DNA of 64,000 nt from Sarcomyxa edulis (Eukaryota; Basidiomycota; Agaricomycetes; Agaricales; Mycenaceae). The stretch covers positions 1,116,001 to 1,180,000 of the forward strand of contig QUOL01000007.1 of assembly GCA_009761415.1 (NCBI GenBank), in the 5' to 3' direction. A model generated the notes under the pieces. The model did no database searches and was not told the origin of the DNA. It saw nothing but the letters and a program-made list of their open reading frames with translations. Shown here piece after piece: positions 58,996-64,000 of the stretch; the stretch's first letter is position 1, and each line of letters opens with the position of its first letter. The position numbers and the translations under genes were made by a program.

Positions 58996-59417
58996 GGGAT
59001 GAAAGAGGGGGAAGGAGCAAAACAAGTTCGAAGGAGATGCCGAAACCGAAAGTTTGAAGCGGCAAGTACCGCGGGACCAACGTCGTGGACTGTTACCACG
59101 TGACGTGGACTGCTTCTTCCACAGAGACATTCTACACCCTTCGAGATACGGTTATGACCGGTTTAGACCATGTGTCTTTCAATCTGAGCTCGTACATGCA
59201 TGATGTAAGTTCTTGCAATTGCGATTGGGTAGTTACAAGAGTCAGACAAAGCCGACGCGACGCGCCGTAAACCACGTGCCGCAGGCTGTATCGAGCGACT
59301 GTAGCAACTCGAGTTGGACACTCTACTCACCTTCAGCCTTTCAGGCCATTTACAACCTCCTCTAGCTTTCCTCTCTCATAATTGGACTTGGACTGACTAT
59401 ACTCCATAACGCACGAA
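58996..59417. promoter_or_regulatory. Divergent interval PAM17 / ATG2
   Basis: 422 bp between start codons. It contains a short frame (59157-59207) ending at a GTAAGT, which could be a leader exon of ATG2 but encodes nothing recognisable. The rest shows no clear motif. Confidence 0.4.
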
Positions 59418-62400
59418 ATGTCCTCGTGGTTCTGGTCTTGGCTCCCCGGATTGCCCTCCATCGACTTCGCCCTCCCTTCTGCTATACAAAGACGCTTCAT
59501 CTCATTTGTGCTCAAGAAGTCTCTCGGCCATCTTCTCAAGCCTGGACAGTTTGATGTCCACCAGATAGATTCACAGATTGGTTCTGGGTTCGTTCAGGTC
59601 AAAGACCTTGAGCTGAACAACGAGGTACGTTTCTCTCTCTTTCACGACATTATATACCTTATACATGGGGCGTACAGGCGATCAACTCCCTTATAGAGGG
59701 TCTTCCAATTACACTTTATGATGGCTCCATATCCGGCGTCAAAGCACGAATACCTTGGCCCAATCCACTTACATCTACCCTAGGATTCTCTCTCGAATCC
59801 CTCCATCTTGTATTCCATCTACTTCCCGCTTCGAATCACACACCACACAACGTCAATTCAACTCTGAATCTTGCTGATTCGGTCGCCTCTGTCGCAGACT
59901 CATTCATTCATAATGAATTGACCCCTCGAGAGGAAGTCACTCTTCGTGAATCTTTCCATCCCGATTTGGCTTCATCTATATACTCCGACGGCCAAGGGCA
60001 GAATGTTCCCGGGGGTCTTGATCCTTTCCTTTCTGCTCCAGAAGACGAGGAATTTCAGCCAAATTCTGATGCCGATCCTGCTGGTGTTTCTATATTCGCT
60101 GCACTCATCGAAAGACTACTCGCAAGATTCGAGTTTGATGCCGTGGACACTAAGATTACAATCGTCCATCCTGGGCATACAAGTTTCACTCTTTCAGTAT
60201 CCGAAATTCGCTACGGCACTGAAACTCGAGGACTTGATGATGCAGGCAAGGACAAAGGAGATATTGGAGGACGGGAGATAGAGCTTGAAGGGGCAACTCG
60301 GACTATAACGATATCAGGTGTGGAAGTCACCGCACGTAACCTACACCCTCCAATCCAAATTCCTCGCTCAACTTCAATTCTAACTCCATCTACCCTTTCA
60401 CCTCATTATCGCAGGTCTCCATCACCTTTTCATCATGATATTGATTCCCAAAGTCATAGACAAGGCTCCGTCTCCCCTGCTTCATCATCCTCGTCCCTAG
60501 ATGAAGATACACAGTTCAATATGTCGCAGTCCTTGGCTTTCCTCCCTCCCCGACCATCCTCTCCGACCAGTTCTGTGGCCAGCAGTATGTATCAAAGTGC
60601 AATTTCTGACCCGCCTGCCTTCCAAGAGTCTAGCGAGCAGAACAGGAGCAGAACACCATCTCCCAGCTCACGAGACCAAGGGGCACGTTTACCCTTGACC
60701 GAATCTCATTTGAAAACGGAAATTTCCCAATCCCTAAGAGAAGACAAGGATGAAACTATACTTTCCTTCGGGACAATACCCATTGTATTCCGTTTGACGA
60801 CCCCTCCCCCTGTCCGCAACTCTGTCTCATCAAATAGACCAAACGAGTCCACAGTCCCTTCTCGTTCTACTTTTGACACGCCGTCGAGAGATGCTAAATC
60901 TTTTGACAATATGCAGCTGACTCTGGTGACAGGAATACTAGCTTGCTCGTTTCGTGCCTGGCACATTAGAGGTTTACTAGACTTGGTAGATTCTTGGACT
61001 TCGCACCACGTCCCTGGAACCACGCAGTTAAGCCCTCATCCCTCTGTCCAAAGTTCTACTCCCACCTCATCGTCATTCCTTGGATCTGGCTTGGACGTAC
61101 ATGTAACAGTCAAAGGCGTCGTTCTGCTACTGCTGTTATCATCTGATACTCCTTTGGAATCCAAAGAAGAAGACACGACGCAGGCCAATTTTTTCCTCCG
61201 ACCACTCGTCCCTCCCCGACTACGTTGCGGATATCTGAGATTGCATCTCGAGGGATTAACGGCGGTAGCATCTTTGTCGTCCAACATACAGTCACAAACC
61301 GGGCCAGACGACGGGAATATCAATGACAGCTCAGTCAAGTTCTCACTATCCCTCAGCGAACTCTCCTTGTTCCATTTCCATCCTAACTCGCTTGCCCTGG
61401 AGGACAATACTGACCTCGAACTGCGCGCTTGTCCGATCCTCATCACTGACCATCACCTTCCCGGACAGTACCCCTCCGCTCATGAACATCCCGACGAACC
61501 ATCTACATCTCCATTCGCATCTGATCAATATTCATATCCACGATTGCCTATATTTGATGTGGTGAATTGGACAGACGAGAAGTATAAGCAGAACGGGGCG
61601 AAGGTTGCACTTTGGCGGACCAAGCAAAAGCGCAAAGCTGCGCGGGATCCTTCCACGCCGAGTTCCCCACCAGAAGGTGTTGATATATCGGATGAGCAGG
61701 TACCACCTGCCGTTCTTATATCTGCAAAGTTAGCTCCTCCTACTCCGTCGACCCATCGAAAGATGAGAAAGTCCACGCCACACAGTCTGCAAGTGAATGT
61801 GGCTGTCGCGCCATTGCATATGTTTGTAGATCTCGAACAGATCTTGAATGCAGACGGTTTCTTGGGCTTCTTGAATGAGATTGGGACGTCGGGTTCGAGT
61901 TCGGATATACCTCAGGGAGAGCCAGGTACAGGTGTAAGGGGAAACGAGAGCGAGTCAGACGATGGAAACCACCAGGAGACCGAAGTAGACGACGATACTC
62001 CACCTGCTACTCCGCGGGCATCAGGTCTTTGGGAGAGAGAACGAGAGAGGCAACGGGAGAGGCGGAGATTGGAGAAACTGGTAATGGACGACTTAGATCT
62101 GGATATTGATTATAAAGTGTCTAAATCCACGTCCCCATCTGGTGCAAAGCGCGGCGTGCGTTCCTCGAGAAAGGTTCATCACTGCCACCCCTTCTCGTTT
62201 CCAGATTTGCACTGATATATCGTGTTTCAATCTAGCATCGGACAAGACGTAACGAAAGCAGTCCGAGCATAGATATCAATATCCCCATGATCAGGATTCA
62301 GATACGATGTCCGCCCCCTCCAAAGTATCCTCCTCGCTCAGGCGCTTTAGTTTTCGACTTGCATGACATCAAACTATTGAGTGGTTCGACGCCAGTAACC

Positions 62401-64000
62401 GCAACACCTAGGTTTGCCAATATCGATGGCCCATCTATGTCGACCGCCTCTGGTGGTCAAGTGCTGTCGTCTGCCCAGTGTAGGAGAATCGTAATTGCTA
62501 TCTCCTTAGTCGAGGAGAGCAAAGCCACTGCTATCATCTCCTTGGGATCATTGAACTCTAGTGTGGATCCTCACGGTCTGGATCCCGATACAAGAACAAC
62601 AACACCGCCTTTACAGCCTCGCATAGTCATAACGAAGTCCAACTCATTACAGAAATCCTCATCCCTTTCTCCTTCCACGTCAACAATAACAGCGCTGAGT
62701 GTTGACATTCCTTCGGCACATATCAACATATCCAAACAGGCATTGGATGGCCTACAATACTGGGCAGACGATACTGCTCAACTCGCAGAACGTGCCTTCA
62801 ACGACACTTCCACGGAAAAGGCAGATAGCCGAAGTACAAGTCTACTCGGAAGTCGGTATTTCGCCAAGTCTCAGGACAGCAGCAGTAGAAGTGGAAGTGG
62901 GTTTAGTAGACGTCGACAGGAGCCAAGTAATGAAACTGTGGTCAAAATTGGTATCTCTGACGGTAAACTTCTTTGTCTGTCCACAGATTGGGTGTTTTGC
63001 TTACCGACTTCGTCTCTAGCTTTGATTAGACTCCTAGTTCCTCAAAGCTCAGACGAGGGACTCAACGTTGTACGGCCATTCGATGCACGGGTCTTAGATC
63101 TCGATGTTCTGATAGAGCTGAAGCCTGAAGGCAAGGTGTGTGTATCGACATGTTATCTCAGCATCTAGTGTCTCACCAAGATATGATAACACCAGGATGA
63201 AACTGTGATCACTGTAGGAGTGATAAATATGAAAATAGTAGAGACTACCCCGTCGAATAAAACATTGGTGTACCTGGCGTTGACTGCGTCTCGTAGCTTG
63301 GTCTGCATCTATATATCTTCACCGTCAGACGTTGCTAACGTGTTTTATGTTGTAGATTTCAGTTCCAAAGCCCCTTGTTAAACTTCGTTTCACTTCTTTA
63401 ATTGTACCAGAAACCACGGCCAAAGAATCGCGGATCAAGTTAACGCTGTGTGGGTTCACGTACAATTTGTTCCCCGATTTTACTTGGGTCTCGGAGCTAG
63501 GACAGTTTGTAAAGGCTCCTCCTGGTGTAGGTGGTATCTTATGATTTGCATAGGTCAGAACTAATCATAATCCTAGGCATTCGAGTCTGTCATTCCGAGT
63601 GAACGAACCCGAGTATCTCTCAAAATCATGGATGGCTCTCTACGTGCATTGGCCCCTACTCATCCGGGCTCACTTTTACTTTACGTCGGCGACTTGGAAT
63701 TCTCGACGGACATTGTTGGAGGATCACCTGATTTCTCATTCCATTTATCTATCCCTTCCTTGTCTCTTCTTGCTATCGATGCTATTCCTGACCCTGCTAT
63801 CGAAAACTCCAGAACGTCATCCGGAGTTTCCTACTGGAAGGTTCGTCCTATGGTTAGACAAGTGCCCTCGAAACTGATGGACGTTTGCAGGGAGCTGGTT
63901 ATGCTCTGCTCGCCGAAATATCTGGTTTAGACATCAACTTTGACAATTCTGATGCTATTAAACCCCCTGATACTCGAGTAAGCATGCCACTATTTGATAA
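59418..64000 (+). CDS. ATG2: Autophagy-related lipid-transfer protein ATG2 (partial, C-terminus beyond window)
   Basis: Chorein-type bridge protein that moves phospholipid from the ER to the growing phagophore. ATG 59418 starts MSSWFWSWLPGLPSIDFALP. The chorein N region continues FVLKKSLGHLLKPGQFDVHQ, IDSQIGSGFVQVKDLELNNE, then, after one intron, AINSLIEGLPITLYDGSISG and VKARIPWPNPLTSTLGFSLE. Long Ser/Pro-rich disordered insertions alternate with groove-forming strands such as FEFDAVDTKITIVHPGHTSF and DLDIDYKVSKSTSP. A join at about 62186/62246 leads to IPMIRIQIRCPPPPK and SGALVFDLHDIKLLSG, strongly conserved in ATG2. The last exons reach FEFSTDIVGG-type beta strands near 63700 and are cut by the right edge. 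About 1,400 codons are visible; the conserved C-terminal ATG18-binding region is missing from the window. Confidence 0.95.

Overview
The window is nuclear DNA of a filamentous basidiomycete, most likely an Agaricomycete. Genes lie on both strands, and most are broken by many 50-70 nt GT-AG introns (a GC-AG intron also occurs). The encoded proteins include fungal-only families (PFF1 vacuolar protease, NCE101, a GDS1 winged-helix regulator, a YOR1-type ABCC pump, PAM17) and a fungal NLR-like STAND protein of the kind common in mushrooms. No tRNA, rRNA, CRISPR array or intact transposon was seen.

Layout. 1-6.8 kb, all on the minus strand: the N-terminal part of a Baeyer-Villiger-type monooxygenase (cut by the window edge), GID4 (substrate receptor of the GID/CTLH ubiquitin ligase) and a DHA2 drug:H+ antiporter. 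7.8-15.3 kb: Ran GTPase (+), an unknown protein with an internally duplicated module (-), FRG1 (-), ribosomal protein uL24/RPL26 (+) and V-ATPase subunit D (-). 16-26.3 kb: two unrecognised proteins (one minus, one plus with a C-terminal membrane anchor), PFF1 (-) and a JSN1/PUF2-like RRM plus Pumilio protein (-). 26.7-35.2 kb: the NLR-like protein (-), a possible small divergent gene (+), and a regulator with an N-terminal GDS1 winged helix and a C-terminal APSES/KilA-N-like domain (-). 35.2-39.4 kb is a 4.2 kb gene-poor stretch. 39.4-54.5 kb: a small basic protein (+), NCE101 (-), the NatB auxiliary subunit NAA25 (+), two tandem RPA32/RPA2-type genes (+) and a YOR1-like ABCC transporter (+). 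54.6-64 kb: ADP-ribose Nudix hydrolase (-), a one-membrane-span SH3 protein (+), PAM17 (-), and ATG2 (+), which runs off the right edge.

Most genes are housekeeping (nuclear transport, translation, vacuole acidification, N-terminal acetylation, replication, mitochondrial import, autophagy) and do not form one pathway. The regions most worth a second look are the NLR-like gene with its divergent small neighbour, the head-to-tail pair of RPA2 paralogues, the protein built of two copies of an unrecognised WPV/CxxC module, and the two-domain transcription regulator. Exon joins were made by eye from splice signals and reading frame. Gene ends are usually firm; some starts and internal exon borders are not.
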